Shown piece after piece: positions 54,747 to 63,718 of a stretch of 64,000 bases of DNA. The notes beneath the pieces are model-generated. The model was not told the DNA's origin, did not search any database, and worked only from the letters and a program-made list of their open reading frames with translations. Both the position numbers and the translations under genes were made by a program. This DNA is from RGIG464 sp045643185 (lineage in GTDB: Bacteria > Myxococcota_A > Bradymonadia > UBA4248), in assembly GCA_045643185.1 (NCBI GenBank), contig JAZUKH010000279.1, positions 1-64,000 of the forward strand. The letters are read 5' to 3'. The stretch's first letter is position 1. Every line of letters starts with the position of its first letter.

Positions 54747-55745
54747 TTAGCGGGCGATGACGCGGGCCATTTCGAGAACTTTGTTGCTGTAACCCCATTC
54801 GTTGTCGTACCAAGCGAGGACTTTAACGAACGTGGAGTCGAGCTGGATGCCGCCTTTGGCATCGAAGATGGAGGTGCGGGAATCACCACGGAAGTCCGTA
54901 GAAACAACAGCTTCGTCCGTGTAACCGAGAACACCTTTGAGTTCGCCTTCAGAGGCTTCTTTCATCGCAGCGCAGATTTCTTCGTACGTGCATTCTTTGT
55001 TCAGTTCGACGGTGAGGTCGACGATCGAAACGTCGGACGAAGGAATACGCATCGACATACCCGTGAGTTTGCCGTTAAGTTCAGGAAGAACTTTACCGAC
55101 TGCTTTCGCTGCACCCGTGGAGGAAGGAATGATGTTTTCGAGAATACCACGGCCACCGCGCCAATCCTTCTTCGAAGGACCGTCGACAGTTTTCTGCGTC
55201 GCCGTAGCTGCATGAACAGTCGTCATAAGACCACGTTTGATACCAAATTTGTCATTCAGAACTTTGCTGATCGGAGCAAGGCAGTTCGTCGTGCAGCTGG
55301 CGTTCGAAATAATATCCTGACCAGCGTACGTTTTGTCATTAACACCATAAACGAACATCGGCGTTTTGTCTTTGCTCGGAGCGCTCATGATAACTTTTTT
55401 GGCACCAGCCGTGATGTGGGCGCGAGCGGTTTCGTCCGTAAGGAAAAGACCCGTCGATTCGACGACAACATCTGCACCAACTTCGTTCCATTTGAGGTTG
55501 GCAGGGTCTTTTTCGGCCGTAAGACGGATCTTCTTGCCATCAACGATAAGGTTCGTACCATCAACAGAAATAGCGTGGTCAAATTTGCCATGAACCGAAT
55601 CGTATTTCAGCATATAAGCAAGATAATCGGGATCCAGAAGGTCGTTGATGCCCACGATCTCGATGTCTTTACTAAAGCTTTCAACTGCAGCACGGAAAAC
55701 CATACGACCGATACGGCCGAAACCATTGATACCTACTTTAATCAT
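54747..55745 (-). CDS. gap: glyceraldehyde-3-phosphate dehydrogenase
   Basis: NAD-dependent enzyme of glycolysis, 332 residues. MIKVGINGFGRIGRMVFRAA is the dinucleotide-binding start, the catalytic Cys is in SNASCTTNCLAP near 150, and WRGGRG and YDNEWGYSNKV are conserved. I chose ATG 55745, with GGAGG upstream; an earlier in-frame start adds 26 unrelated residues. It is the promoter-proximal gene of the glycolytic group, with repeat R10 upstream. Confidence 0.97.
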   Translation of the reverse strand: MIKVGINGFGRIGRMVFRAAVESFSKDIEIVGINDLLDPDYLAYMLKYDSVHGKFDHAISVDGTNLIVDGKKIRLTAEKDPANLKWNEVGADVVVESTGLFLTDETARAHITAGAKKVIMSAPSKDKTPMFVYGVNDKTYAGQDIISNASCTTNCLAPISKVLNDKFGIKRGLMTTVHAATATQKTVDGPSKKDWRGGRGILENIIPSSTGAAKAVGKVLPELNGKLTGMSMRIPSSDVSIVDLTVELNKECTYEEICAAMKEASEGELKGVLGYTDEAVVSTDFRGDSRTSIFDAKGGIQLDSTFVKVLAWYDNEWGYSNKVLEMARVIAR

Positions 55746-55914
55746 TTTTAACCTCCAATTAGGACTAATGGCAAGGTAACGCACCCCGCCGGGAACGCCG
55801 CAAAGTATAACGCCGATGGACAATTATTGTCAACGGTTTGCGACGATTACTACTCTAACTATAGTTGCAGCTCAGTTGAGGAAAACAAATTCGTCGTGTC
55901 GCACGATAAGAAAA

Positions 55915-56021
55915 TCGCGGCGCGTATTGACCGAGCGTAGAGCCGGCCGGATCGGACGGCTCAAGCGAGGGAGAAGCGACGCGGGCGCGGCGTATGAAAT
56001 AGCCGCGCCTAAAAATCATAG
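55915..56021 (-). repeat. approx. 100-bp mosaic palindromic element, copy B (R10)
   Basis: Reverse complement of 36960-37061 over nearly its full length (TAGGCGCGGCTATTTCATAC to GCTCGGTCAATACGCGCCGCG), but with a different central palindrome (GAGCCG...CGGCTC followed by TAC on the minus strand, against GAGACGC...GCGTCTC). It fills most of the 315-base gap 55746-56060; I see no gene there. Confidence 0.88.
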
Positions 56022-56060
56022 TCAATTTTTGGGTTATGCCCATCTGAATCGTAACTAAAT

Positions 56061-56939
56061 CTACGTTTCTTGTTCATGCCGACACTTGCGAACTCGGCTA
56101 CGAATAAAACATACTAAACACCACAAACTCAAAAGCAAGATCCAAATTATACTTTTATCCGGTCGATAAAGGCTTACACTGCAATCCGATGTATGTAGAT
56201 AGCCTTCCGTCATGCCCTGCGGCGGCGCTTTGAAATATTCACCTGAAAAATCGCATGCCTGAGCTTTCGATAATGGATAGATCGTTTCGATCGCCATTAT
56301 GTCATCCTCAAAAAGGTCACGCATATACGTCTCGCCACCGATTGCATAAGGGTACATCGTCGCATTCATCACCATCGAATGGTCCAATCCCAACACATGA
56401 CCAAGTTCGTGCGTCAACGTGTTCTGAAGATCCACAACTTCATCCGTCGGATCACTAACAATGCCAAAACGATACTGATAGGTATTGATCTCCATATCGG
56501 CATCGTAGATCTGACCCGTCGACGAGCGATTGGTAACGCTCGTCAAAGCCATGATCATGACTGATTCGTTCCACTCCTCATCACGAAAAACGATGATATT
56601 GGCATTCTCATCAATAAACGGATTATATCCAATACGAGTTTCGTCCGTCAGACCACCATAGGACATAACGACCGATGAACGATCCGGAACATTCCACGCC
56701 TCGATCGAGGTCTTCACGACCGCTTCTACATCCTCAAACGGAAGCGTTTTTGTCCCTTTTTCATTCAAGTGGATTTCAACACACGGTGTCTTCCAGGCCG
56801 TCGGCTTGGGCGATTTACCACTGTCACACGGCACGTAGACGTCGTCACACGTCATAGCCTGTTCCCATGCCCAGACATTATGAGATGCTCCGGTCAGGCA
56901 CGCGACCAAAACTATCAAAAGCAAAAAGCCTTGTTTCAT
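56061..56939 (-). CDS. matrixin-type zinc metalloprotease, membrane-anchored
   Basis: 292 residues with a signal peptide (KQGFLLLIVLVACLTGASHN) and an extracytoplasmic metzincin domain. THELGHVLGLDHS near 185-197 is the HExxHxxGxxH zinc site with the trailing Ser, and ATMYPY near 205 supplies the Met-turn. A C-terminal membrane segment (IIWILLLSLWCLVCFIRS near 262-280) followed by basic residues suggests anchoring, similar to a sorting tail. The ATG overlaps the stop of the upstream gene (TGATGA-type), so translation is coupled. A GTG one codon earlier is an alternative start. Substrate unknown. Confidence 0.86.
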   Translation of the reverse strand: MKQGFLLLIVLVACLTGASHNVWAWEQAMTCDDVYVPCDSGKSPKPTAWKTPCVEIHLNEKGTKTLPFEDVEAVVKTSIEAWNVPDRSSVVMSYGGLTDETRIGYNPFIDENANIIVFRDEEWNESVMIMALTSVTNRSSTGQIYDADMEINTYQYRFGIVSDPTDEVVDLQNTLTHELGHVLGLDHSMVMNATMYPYAIGGETYMRDLFEDDIMAIETIYPLSKAQACDFSGEYFKAPPQGMTEGYLHTSDCSVSLYRPDKSIIWILLLSLWCLVCFIRSRVRKCRHEQET

Positions 56940-57595
56940 CACATCGTTCTCCGACCAGGCAGACTCTTCAGTGCCTCATCACGCGTTAACGGCTCAACAA
57001 GCGCATCCAGCACACTTTGTTCAAACGTCTCAAGGTCCGGATCACGCGTCAAGTCAGCGCTTGAGTCCGTCGACGCACGCAAGCGTTGCGTACGAACATG
57101 ACGACGCTTCACACGCTCGTCAGAACGAATCACGCGCTTTTGCTGTAACGAATCCAACTGAACAATAAAGGCTCCCTGGGACAGACCAATGGGATAAAGC
57201 TCACTCGAACCAGAACGACCGAGGCGTTCTAAAAACAACACGACTTCATCCCCTACAACCAGTTGCGCTTCACCACCTACACGCGTCACCAAGTCACCAA
57301 GTGCGCCGCCGCGTGTATAAAATGTCAATGTGTCGCCTGAGACTGGAACATCCGATTTAAACCACGTCGTCACTTCCATCACATGTTTCGTTTCGATCTT
57401 ACCATTCGCCTGCAACACCGCTTCACTTTGAACAACGCGGCCACGCACGATTACATGCGACAACGCCACTTTCTGCGCCTGACTCAATTCAACCACGACA
57501 CTCGCCCGGGCCTCAAAACCAGTCAGAAAGACACCACACATGCCCCCAAAAACCATGATCCCGAAAATCAAACATTTCAAAACTAAACGAACCAT
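56939..57595 (-). CDS. exported protein coupled to the metalloprotease
   Basis: 218 residues with a signal peptide (MVRLVLKCLIFGIMVFGG, cleavage probably after ARA near 31). The mature part is beta-rich (VELSQAQKVALSHVIVRGRV, HVMEVTTWFK, GDTLTFYTRGG, LVVGDEVVLFLE), followed by a basic C-terminal helix. No family is assigned. The stop overlaps the start of the metalloprotease gene; the two probably work together, for instance as propeptide-like partner or substrate. ATG 57595 follows GAGGAAAA; a TTG or earlier start would add 20 non-signal residues. Confidence 0.75.
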   Translation of the reverse strand: MVRLVLKCLIFGIMVFGGMCGVFLTGFEARASVVVELSQAQKVALSHVIVRGRVVQSEAVLQANGKIETKHVMEVTTWFKSDVPVSGDTLTFYTRGGALGDLVTRVGGEAQLVVGDEVVLFLERLGRSGSSELYPIGLSQGAFIVQLDSLQQKRVIRSDERVKRRHVRTQRLRASTDSSADLTRDPDLETFEQSVLDALVEPLTRDEALKSLPGRRTM

Positions 57596-57729
57596 GTTTT
57601 CCTCGGCCTTTTTGCCAGAATAGTCATAAAATCGTAAACTCTGCCTGTTGGCCAAACAGCCATTTGTTTATACACATTTTGCCACCGGTCTTATAGAAGC
57701 CACATCAAAAAATGTCACGGAGATTTCAA

Positions 57730-58293
57730 ATGAGCAGGATGCTTACCCGATCAATGCTGGCGCTCATCGCAATTAGCGCATGCGCCTGCGCTACCACATC
57801 AAACGACAAAAAGGACCTCACACCTGCGGAAGTCGCACGTTACCAGGAAGCCGTGGACCAGAATCCCTCGTCAATTCCCGAAGGAACACAGGTCATCGTC
57901 AGCGTCACCGGTGATCCCAGAGACATCGAAGCGGCCTTGAACGCCCAAGCTCAACCAGTTCCCCAAGCCAGTCAACGCGATTTTACCGTCGACGCTTCCA
58001 CTTACGAACAGTTTTTCTCAGCTTCCCCAGCCATGATCCTCAGCAGAATGCAACTTGACCCCGTCCGAGATGGAAGTGCACTGCTCGGTTATCGGATCGT
58101 CAAATTCACAAACGGCGCTTTTGAAGGGGTCGACCTTATCGAAAATGATGTCATCGTTGGTATCAATGGTTCCATGCCCAAAACGCCTGACGACTATTTC
58201 GCCGCTTGGGAAGACATGAAAGCCTCGCAAAAGGCCACCGTTGACGTGCAAAGAAGCGTTGAACGCTTCACACTTACTTGGACCAAACAATAA
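57730..58293 (+). CDS. PDZ-domain lipoprotein
   Basis: 187 residues. MSRMLTRSMLALIAISA precedes the lipobox Cys18. A linker of about 60 residues leads to a C-terminal PDZ-like domain (about 95-187): MILSRMQLDPVRDGSALLGY, then FEGVDLIENDVIVGINGSMP and a terminal strand RFTLTW. This form resembles the GspC/HtrA-type PDZ. ATG 57730 has GGAG at 7 bases; ATG 57712 would place a charged stretch before the signal. uvrC starts 11 bases after the stop. Periplasmic partner unknown. Confidence 0.8.
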   Translation: MSRMLTRSMLALIAISACACATTSNDKKDLTPAEVARYQEAVDQNPSSIPEGTQVIVSVTGDPRDIEAALNAQAQPVPQASQRDFTVDASTYEQFFSASPAMILSRMQLDPVRDGSALLGYRIVKFTNGAFEGVDLIENDVIVGINGSMPKTPDDYFAAWEDMKASQKATVDVQRSVERFTLTWTKQ

Positions 58294-58304
58294 TTTCAGC
58301 CACA

Positions 58305-60170
58305 ATGTTTGATCACGAAACCGCACTCGCAGGCATTCCCGAAAACCCGGGATGCTACATTATGAAAGACCGTCATGACACGGTCGTTTATGTCGGAAAA
58401 GCCAAAAATCTTCACAGGCGAGTGAGCCAATACTTTAGCGGACACGACGACCGGGCGTTCGTGGCGACGCTCGGGGATGTTCTGCACCACATCGATATCA
58501 TCATCACTCAGAATGAGCGCGAAGCGCTCATTCTGGAAGCTGGACTGATCAAACGATACAGACCTCGCTACAACGTCTTACTCAAAGACGACAAAGACAT
58601 GCCCCAGCTGCGCATCGATCCGAACGAAAAATGGCCTCACGTCGAGATCGTTCGAAAACGAAAAAGTGACGGTGCACATTACTTTGGGCCTTACCCTAGT
58701 GGACAGGCTTGTCGACGAAGTCTCGCTGTCATCAACCACTACTTTCAACTCAGAACTTGTAGCGACACGACTTTTTGCAACCGAGCCAGACCATGTTTAC
58801 AGTATGAGATCCATCGCTGTATGGGGCCTTGCTGTATGCCCGTCGACGAAGCCGAATACATGCGACAATGCCGCGATGCCGAAATGTTCCTGTCGGGCAA
58901 ATACGACGACTTGAAAGCAAAACTCACGGCTCGAATGGTGTTAGCTTCCGAACAACTCGCGTTCGAACAAGCCGCCATGTACCGAGACCAGATCATCGCG
59001 GTCGAAGAAGTTTGCGCTCAGCAAAAGATCGTTCAAAAACAACCTGTGAATCAGGACTACTGGGCTGTCGCTGGCGACGAAGTCATGCGATGCATCGTCG
59101 TACTCATGGTGCGCCAGGGACGACTCATTCACATGCAGACCTATGATGCTCGCGACAACGTAACGGCGATCGGCGATATCCTGACACAGATCATGGTTCA
59201 TCATTACCAGGCTTTCGATAATTACCCAGGTGAAGTCGTGTTACCGCGCGACTTCGTAGACCAGGAACCGCTGCTCAAAGACACGTTCGAAGCACTTAGC
59301 GGCCGTCATGTCGCCATCACATTCCCAACACGAGGAACCAAGTCAGAACTGCTTGACACCGCACGCATCAACGCGGAACAACAGGTTCATATTCGTCGAA
59401 CAAATGCCAGCGACGTTCTACTGCTCGCCGAGGAAAAGCTGCATCTGCAACGTTACCCACATCGAATCGAGTGCTACGATATTTCGAACATGCAGGGTAG
59501 CCAGATCGTGGCTGCAATGGTCGTGTTCATACAAGGCAAACTCGATCCCGCGCGTTGCCGAACATTTAAAGTCAAGACCACGGGCGGGCAGGACGACTTT
59601 GGAAGCCTCAACGAAGTTTTGACGCGACGTCTGCGCTATCTGAACGCAACACCAGACAACGATGAGCACATTTCAAATGTCGAAGCCTCTTTTTGTGAAA
59701 TGCCTGACCTGTTGTTGATCGACGGTGGACACGGACAAGTCAACGCCGTCGTTGAAGCCGTCGAAGCCAGTAACATGACCGGCGCCTTCGACATCATCGG
59801 CATTGCTAAGTCGCGCGTCAAACACAGCGCATCCCAAAACGACGTCATCCACAGCCCGGAACGCCTCGTCTACCCCGATGTGGAAGAACCACTCATTCTT
59901 CCACAGGATGACCCAGTCATCCTGTTAATGGCCAATATCCGCGACGAAACTCACAAACGCGCCATCGGTTTTCACAGAAAGACCCGCGATTCGGAAACAC
60001 TCAAAAGCCGTTTGGACAGCATTGAAGGCGTCGGCCCTAAAAGACGCGCCAAACTACTTCAAACCTTTGGAAGCGTCGCAGAAATTGCCAAACGCCCCCC
60101 CGAAGAACTCGCGAAAATGGGCGAAATTTCCATCACACTCGCCCAAAAGATACACGAAGCTCTCCAATAA
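58305..60170 (+). CDS. uvrC: excinuclease ABC subunit C
   Basis: Makes the dual incisions in nucleotide excision repair with UvrAB. 621 residues, full length. GIY-YIG domain about 13-90 (GCYIMKDRHDTVVYVGKAKN), a Cys cluster CNRARPCLQYEIHRCMGPC near 152-170, UVR domain about 200-235, RNase H-like domain about 375-540 (ECYDISNMQGS, LLIDGGHGQVN), and C-terminal helix-hairpin-helix IEGVGPKRRAKLLQTFGS. I chose ATG 58305; a TTG 27 bases earlier overlaps the upstream gene. Cotranscription with the PDZ lipoprotein gene is likely from the 11-base gap. Confidence 0.97.
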   Translation: MFDHETALAGIPENPGCYIMKDRHDTVVYVGKAKNLHRRVSQYFSGHDDRAFVATLGDVLHHIDIIITQNEREALILEAGLIKRYRPRYNVLLKDDKDMPQLRIDPNEKWPHVEIVRKRKSDGAHYFGPYPSGQACRRSLAVINHYFQLRTCSDTTFCNRARPCLQYEIHRCMGPCCMPVDEAEYMRQCRDAEMFLSGKYDDLKAKLTARMVLASEQLAFEQAAMYRDQIIAVEEVCAQQKIVQKQPVNQDYWAVAGDEVMRCIVVLMVRQGRLIHMQTYDARDNVTAIGDILTQIMVHHYQAFDNYPGEVVLPRDFVDQEPLLKDTFEALSGRHVAITFPTRGTKSELLDTARINAEQQVHIRRTNASDVLLLAEEKLHLQRYPHRIECYDISNMQGSQIVAAMVVFIQGKLDPARCRTFKVKTTGGQDDFGSLNEVLTRRLRYLNATPDNDEHISNVEASFCEMPDLLLIDGGHGQVNAVVEAVEASNMTGAFDIIGIAKSRVKHSASQNDVIHSPERLVYPDVEEPLILPQDDPVILLMANIRDETHKRAIGFHRKTRDSETLKSRLDSIEGVGPKRRAKLLQTFGSVAEIAKRPPEELAKMGEISITLAQKIHEALQ

Positions 60171-60187
60171 CCAAGCTTTAAGCATAA

Positions 60188-60237
60188 CGTAATTATGGCT
60201 ACCATTCCTAATGTAAATAAAGCACGCCATAATTACG
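60188..60237. terminator. inverted repeat between convergent genes
   Basis: Perfect 12-bp arms CGTAATTATGGC (60188-60199) and GCCATAATTACG (60226-60237) with a 26-base spacer, between uvrC and a minus-strand gene. No T tract. It may be a bidirectional terminator or a protein site. Confidence 0.45.
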
Positions 60238-60263
60238 CATTGCAACGACATCTAACGGTCTGC

Positions 60264-61733
60264 CTAGAATTGTACGCCAATACCGAGCTGGCCGTACAAA
60301 TAGCCCTTAAAGCCGCCTTCTGCGCGAACCGTCAGTTTGTCATCAAGGAATGAGAACTTAAAGCCGACCGTGGCCTCAACAAAACCAAAAATGGGCGGAA
60401 GCTCATCCACGACATGGTATCCTGGTGAATAATTGCATGATTCGATATCAGCCTGGTCGCTCGCACAGACACCATTGATGTTATGCGCCCTGGCCTCACC
60501 GAGCAACACGCCGCCCCAAAGACCGCCGCCATAATAGAAATCGATATGATCAAACACAGAAACGTGATCGGCAATGGACACGATGTGATAAACCGCAGCT
60601 TCGATAGCCACGATGCTCAGGTTGTTCTCAATATAGTCCGCAAGTGTGGGCTCGTCCTCGTGAATAAGCCAATACGCATCACCGGTGCGGGCACTCGTCC
60701 ACGAAAGGGAAAGACGAAGCTCCATTGGAAACACGAAGCGCATCGTATAATCGAGGCCAAATCCCATATTAGCCACGCCATCCCACGTGTCACCGTGTTT
60801 ATCAAACCAATGTGAGATCAATGACGACGGCACCCCCACAAAGCTGAGCGACATCCCCATGCCGTGTCCCTTGATCGGGCTGTCATTGTCATGATCGAGT
60901 GGCTGGGCTTCATCGGGATCATTAAGAGAAATGCGTTTTACGTCGCTCGCAGGTGCACTCGCCGAGCCATCAACAGCGTTAGATTCGCCTTCGGACGTGA
61001 TCTTGGCATATTCCGGCGTCACATCGTCCCCCGGATCTTCTTTCAGGTCCACATTCTCACGCGGATGAGAGGCTTTATCGACGTATTCATAGTCCCACGG
61101 CTCATTACCATAGACAGCAGCATCGTTTGAACGATCCGTCAAATGAAATTCGCTGCTCGTACTGTCATTGATCGTGGCCGGATCACGCGGTAATGAAGGC
61201 TTTTCACTGCGTTGTGTCGAGACATTGTCAACGATCTCGTGATCCCAAGCTGAACGAGCATAAGCGTCGACCTCGGATTTCGACTTAACAGCCCCTGCCT
61301 GGGCGGCTTTCGCGGCTTTCGCGGCTTTGTTGGCGGCCTCCACTCGAGCCGCATCCGCAGCCTTGGCGGCGGCAACAGCCGGATCTTCGGTCGCGTCTTT
61401 GCGTTTGATCGTAACGGTCTTTTGAACCGACTCAGGCTCAGCCACGGCTGCAGGTTTCACGACCGCCGTGTTTGCACCCATCGCCGAAGACGCTGACGAA
61501 TCCACTTTGTTCGCATTCGTCGGATTTTGAGAATTCGCTTTCTTCGACTCAGCTTTTTTTCCGGTCAGAGCGTCGAGAGACATGGCCTTGTTCGCCAAAG
61601 ACTCGGCGGCATTAACTTGGTGTGCACCCGATTCGCTATCATCAATGCCCAACCAGGAATCATCCTGAGCCTGCGCCACTGCGGGCATGAGACACAACAT
61701 AAAAAGCACGGATCGTAAGACAGACAGTCTCAT
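60264..61733 (-). CDS. outer-membrane beta-barrel-type protein with long low-complexity region
   Basis: 489 residues with a signal peptide (MRLSVLRSVLFMLCLMPAVAQA). Residues about 25-250 are low complexity, with an Ala/Lys stretch AAKAADAARVEAANKAAKAA near 128-147 and many Ser/Asp. The last 200 residues look like an eight-stranded barrel (MGFGLDYTMRFVFPMELRLS, HVSVFDHIDFYYGGGLWGG, FVEATVGFKFSF) and end GQLGIGVQF, with the terminal Phe of outer-membrane proteins. GGAG precedes the ATG by 9 bases. Role unknown. Confidence 0.78.
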   Translation of the reverse strand: MRLSVLRSVLFMLCLMPAVAQAQDDSWLGIDDSESGAHQVNAAESLANKAMSLDALTGKKAESKKANSQNPTNANKVDSSASSAMGANTAVVKPAAVAEPESVQKTVTIKRKDATEDPAVAAAKAADAARVEAANKAAKAAKAAQAGAVKSKSEVDAYARSAWDHEIVDNVSTQRSEKPSLPRDPATINDSTSSEFHLTDRSNDAAVYGNEPWDYEYVDKASHPRENVDLKEDPGDDVTPEYAKITSEGESNAVDGSASAPASDVKRISLNDPDEAQPLDHDNDSPIKGHGMGMSLSFVGVPSSLISHWFDKHGDTWDGVANMGFGLDYTMRFVFPMELRLSLSWTSARTGDAYWLIHEDEPTLADYIENNLSIVAIEAAVYHIVSIADHVSVFDHIDFYYGGGLWGGVLLGEARAHNINGVCASDQADIESCNYSPGYHVVDELPPIFGFVEATVGFKFSFLDDKLTVRAEGGFKGYLYGQLGIGVQF

Positions 61734-61837
61734 TTTATCACTCCACAAACCGACACCCACCATGGGCATATCTTCCCTTTTTACACGATATGTAAAAAAA
61801 TTAAAGATTACGCCCTTCGGGGAACTAAATTCAGTCT

Positions 61838-62188
61838 TTAGGACAACGCATTGATGACCTTATTGCGTGTGGACATCGTCAAGGCATCACGGACACTCCC
61901 TTCAGCAATGCTTTCAGTTTCGATCGACCACGCGCACGAACCATCACTTTTGAGAAGCATATCCTTAAAACAATCTTCATCAGCAGACCCATAATGAATA
62001 CCAACACAAACGGTCGACGCATCAATAACTTCAATATGATGCATACCAAACGCGATCTCTTCGCGAAGTGCCGACAAAAATTCACCGATCGAGGTTCGTT
62101 CGCCTTTAATAAGACATCCAGTGCTGCCGCCAGGGGCAATATGCATAGCCGTTTTATCAAGCGCAACGTTCGTTCCAAAAATTTCCAT
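61838..62188 (-). CDS. hypothetical protein, 116 aa
   Basis: 116-residue protein without signal peptide. Segments VCVGIHYGSADEDCF and SWSIETESIAEG-like strands suggest a small alpha/beta fold. I do not recognise it. GGAGGAG directly before the ATG gives a strong ribosome site. It is the last gene of a three-gene operon, 9 bases after the carbohydrate-binding-type lipoprotein gene. Confidence 0.7.
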   Translation of the reverse strand: MEIFGTNVALDKTAMHIAPGGSTGCLIKGERTSIGEFLSALREEIAFGMHHIEVIDASTVCVGIHYGSADEDCFKDMLLKSDGSCAWSIETESIAEGSVRDALTMSTRNKVINALS

Positions 62189-62197
62189 ATCTCCTCC

Positions 62198-62983
62198 TTA
62201 GTCGACGCAACGCGTCGAAGTTTTAGGTCCCATATAAAGATTGTCGAAATATACCTCTGCTTTGGCCAACGGCATATCCGCTGAGTGAAGGTCATACCGC
62301 GCCTCGAACAAAACGCGCAATTTGGCATTCTTCGTCGGCGTGTATTGCCAGTTCTCCTGAAAATCTCGCCGCGGATTAGCCACAAAACGCGTCCATTGAC
62401 CGATCTTAGGCTTATCGGCTCGCGGCTTTTCGAGAAACAGATACTGCGCATTACTGATGTTGAGCGGTGGAGTTTTGGAACCCGAAATTATATACCGAAG
62501 CTGGGCCTGCCCCTGTTTGGGTCCGAGAGAATGCGTAAGATCGATCACAACGAGCTGCAAATACTGTTTCCAAGGGCCATTATCCCAATCTTCAACATAG
62601 TAATAGCCTTCAATGCACTCGGGAATATCGTCAAACAACACCGGTTCCTGAACAGCCCCCCACACGGTCGTCTCACGATGATCTGAAACGACAGAAAAAT
62701 GAATCGAACCGTCGCCCTCATAGGCATGCTTCGTATCGTGCGAAAATCCAGACCAACCTTTTGACCAATCAAGCCACGTCCAACCGTTGGTGCCCTGCTC
62801 AAAACCCGCATTCACCAACAGATTCTCTTTCTCAAAAATCGGCTTGCCCCCCCGCATTGCGGCGTTTTCGGCCGTACCAACAATATCATCCACGCCATCC
62901 TGGACCGCGCCACGCTGACAGCCCAAAGCCATCCCGGCGATCACAAGGACAAAAAAAACACAAATGATCTGTTTCAACCGCAT
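62198..62983 (-). CDS. lipoprotein with CBM-like jelly-roll domain
   Basis: 261 residues. MRLKQIICVFFVLVIAGMALG precedes Cys22. The mature part from about 55 (ENLLVNAGFEQGTNGWTWLD) to 250 (KAEVYFDNLYMGP) has the beginning and end strands of carbohydrate-binding modules of the galactose-binding jelly-roll type. Glycan binding on the outer membrane is inferred. GGAG precedes the ATG. It lies between the HAD phosphatase and the 116-residue gene with gaps of 18 and 9 bases. Confidence 0.75.
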   Translation of the reverse strand: MRLKQIICVFFVLVIAGMALGCQRGAVQDGVDDIVGTAENAAMRGGKPIFEKENLLVNAGFEQGTNGWTWLDWSKGWSGFSHDTKHAYEGDGSIHFSVVSDHRETTVWGAVQEPVLFDDIPECIEGYYYVEDWDNGPWKQYLQLVVIDLTHSLGPKQGQAQLRYIISGSKTPPLNISNAQYLFLEKPRADKPKIGQWTRFVANPRRDFQENWQYTPTKNAKLRVLFEARYDLHSADMPLAKAEVYFDNLYMGPKTSTRCVD

Positions 62984-63001
62984 CGTACTCTCCCGATCAC
63001 A

Positions 63002-63541
63002 TCAAGAAAGGTTGCCGGAACGCATCGCAAGCGTCTCAAGACGCCACGACGAATGATCGCGTTGCATGGAAGGCTGTTTGGCAAGCCACGCCAAATAATG
63101 ACTCAAATGATCTAGTTCCGTATCGTTGACATCTCCTCGCCACGTACGAATGATGATCCCATTCTGCGGCGTTTTCGAAAAAACGCTCGGTGTATTATCG
63201 ATGATCGCGATCTGCGTCAGATCATCGCAGATCCTGCGCAGAGGTTTCTCGTACGGTTCGATTTCAGAACGATCCGTTCGAACACAAAAATCACGTCCCC
63301 AAAGCGTCATATCCTTAATATCAAGATATTCCGCAATCGTCTCAAGATAAGGCTGACGCCCCGTAGACCAGATCCAGCACTCAAAGTGCTTGGCAACATA
63401 CGCCACAAACTGTCGCACCCCAGGCCTGAAACTCGTATAAAACTTCATACCGTCTGCACTCAATTCCACACACTCTGGGCAAAACGGCTCCGTAGAAGAA
63501 CAGATCAGTGTTTCATCAAGGTCCAAAACGAGTTTTTTCAT
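63002..63541 (-). CDS. FCP1/NIF-type HAD phosphatase
   Basis: 179 residues of the HAD superfamily, FCP1/SCP (NIF) group. The catalytic motif is KKLVLDLDETLICSS (Asp7 and Asp9), with FRPGVRQFVAYVAKHFECWIWSTG (motif II Ser/Thr) and IAIIDNTPSVF (motif III). It is small and cytoplasmic. Members dephosphorylate phosphoserine in eukaryotes; bacterial targets are unknown. The ribosome site GGGAAAA is moderate. First gene of a three-gene operon. It could conceivably oppose Ser/Thr kinases of this genome (speculation). Confidence 0.85.
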   Translation of the reverse strand: MKKLVLDLDETLICSSTEPFCPECVELSADGMKFYTSFRPGVRQFVAYVAKHFECWIWSTGRQPYLETIAEYLDIKDMTLWGRDFCVRTDRSEIEPYEKPLRRICDDLTQIAIIDNTPSVFSKTPQNGIIIRTWRGDVNDTELDHLSHYLAWLAKQPSMQRDHSSWRLETLAMRSGNLS

Positions 63542-63718
63542 GCGATTTTCCCAATATATCCTATTCTTATGACCTAAAAATCATCTCACTTTTTCACGAA
63601 AACGCGCGTGCGTCAACGAATTTGCGTCATTTGAAGCCAAAATCCTCGCCCCATGATGCATTTTTTCGCGAACAAACACCGCCAACGCCAGTTCAAACGT
63701 GTTATTTTGATATGTGAC

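Noticed and set aside
54741..55751. 336-codon plus-strand open frame opposite gap
   Set aside because: The minus strand encodes a complete glyceraldehyde-3-phosphate dehydrogenase; the opposite frame is a shadow.
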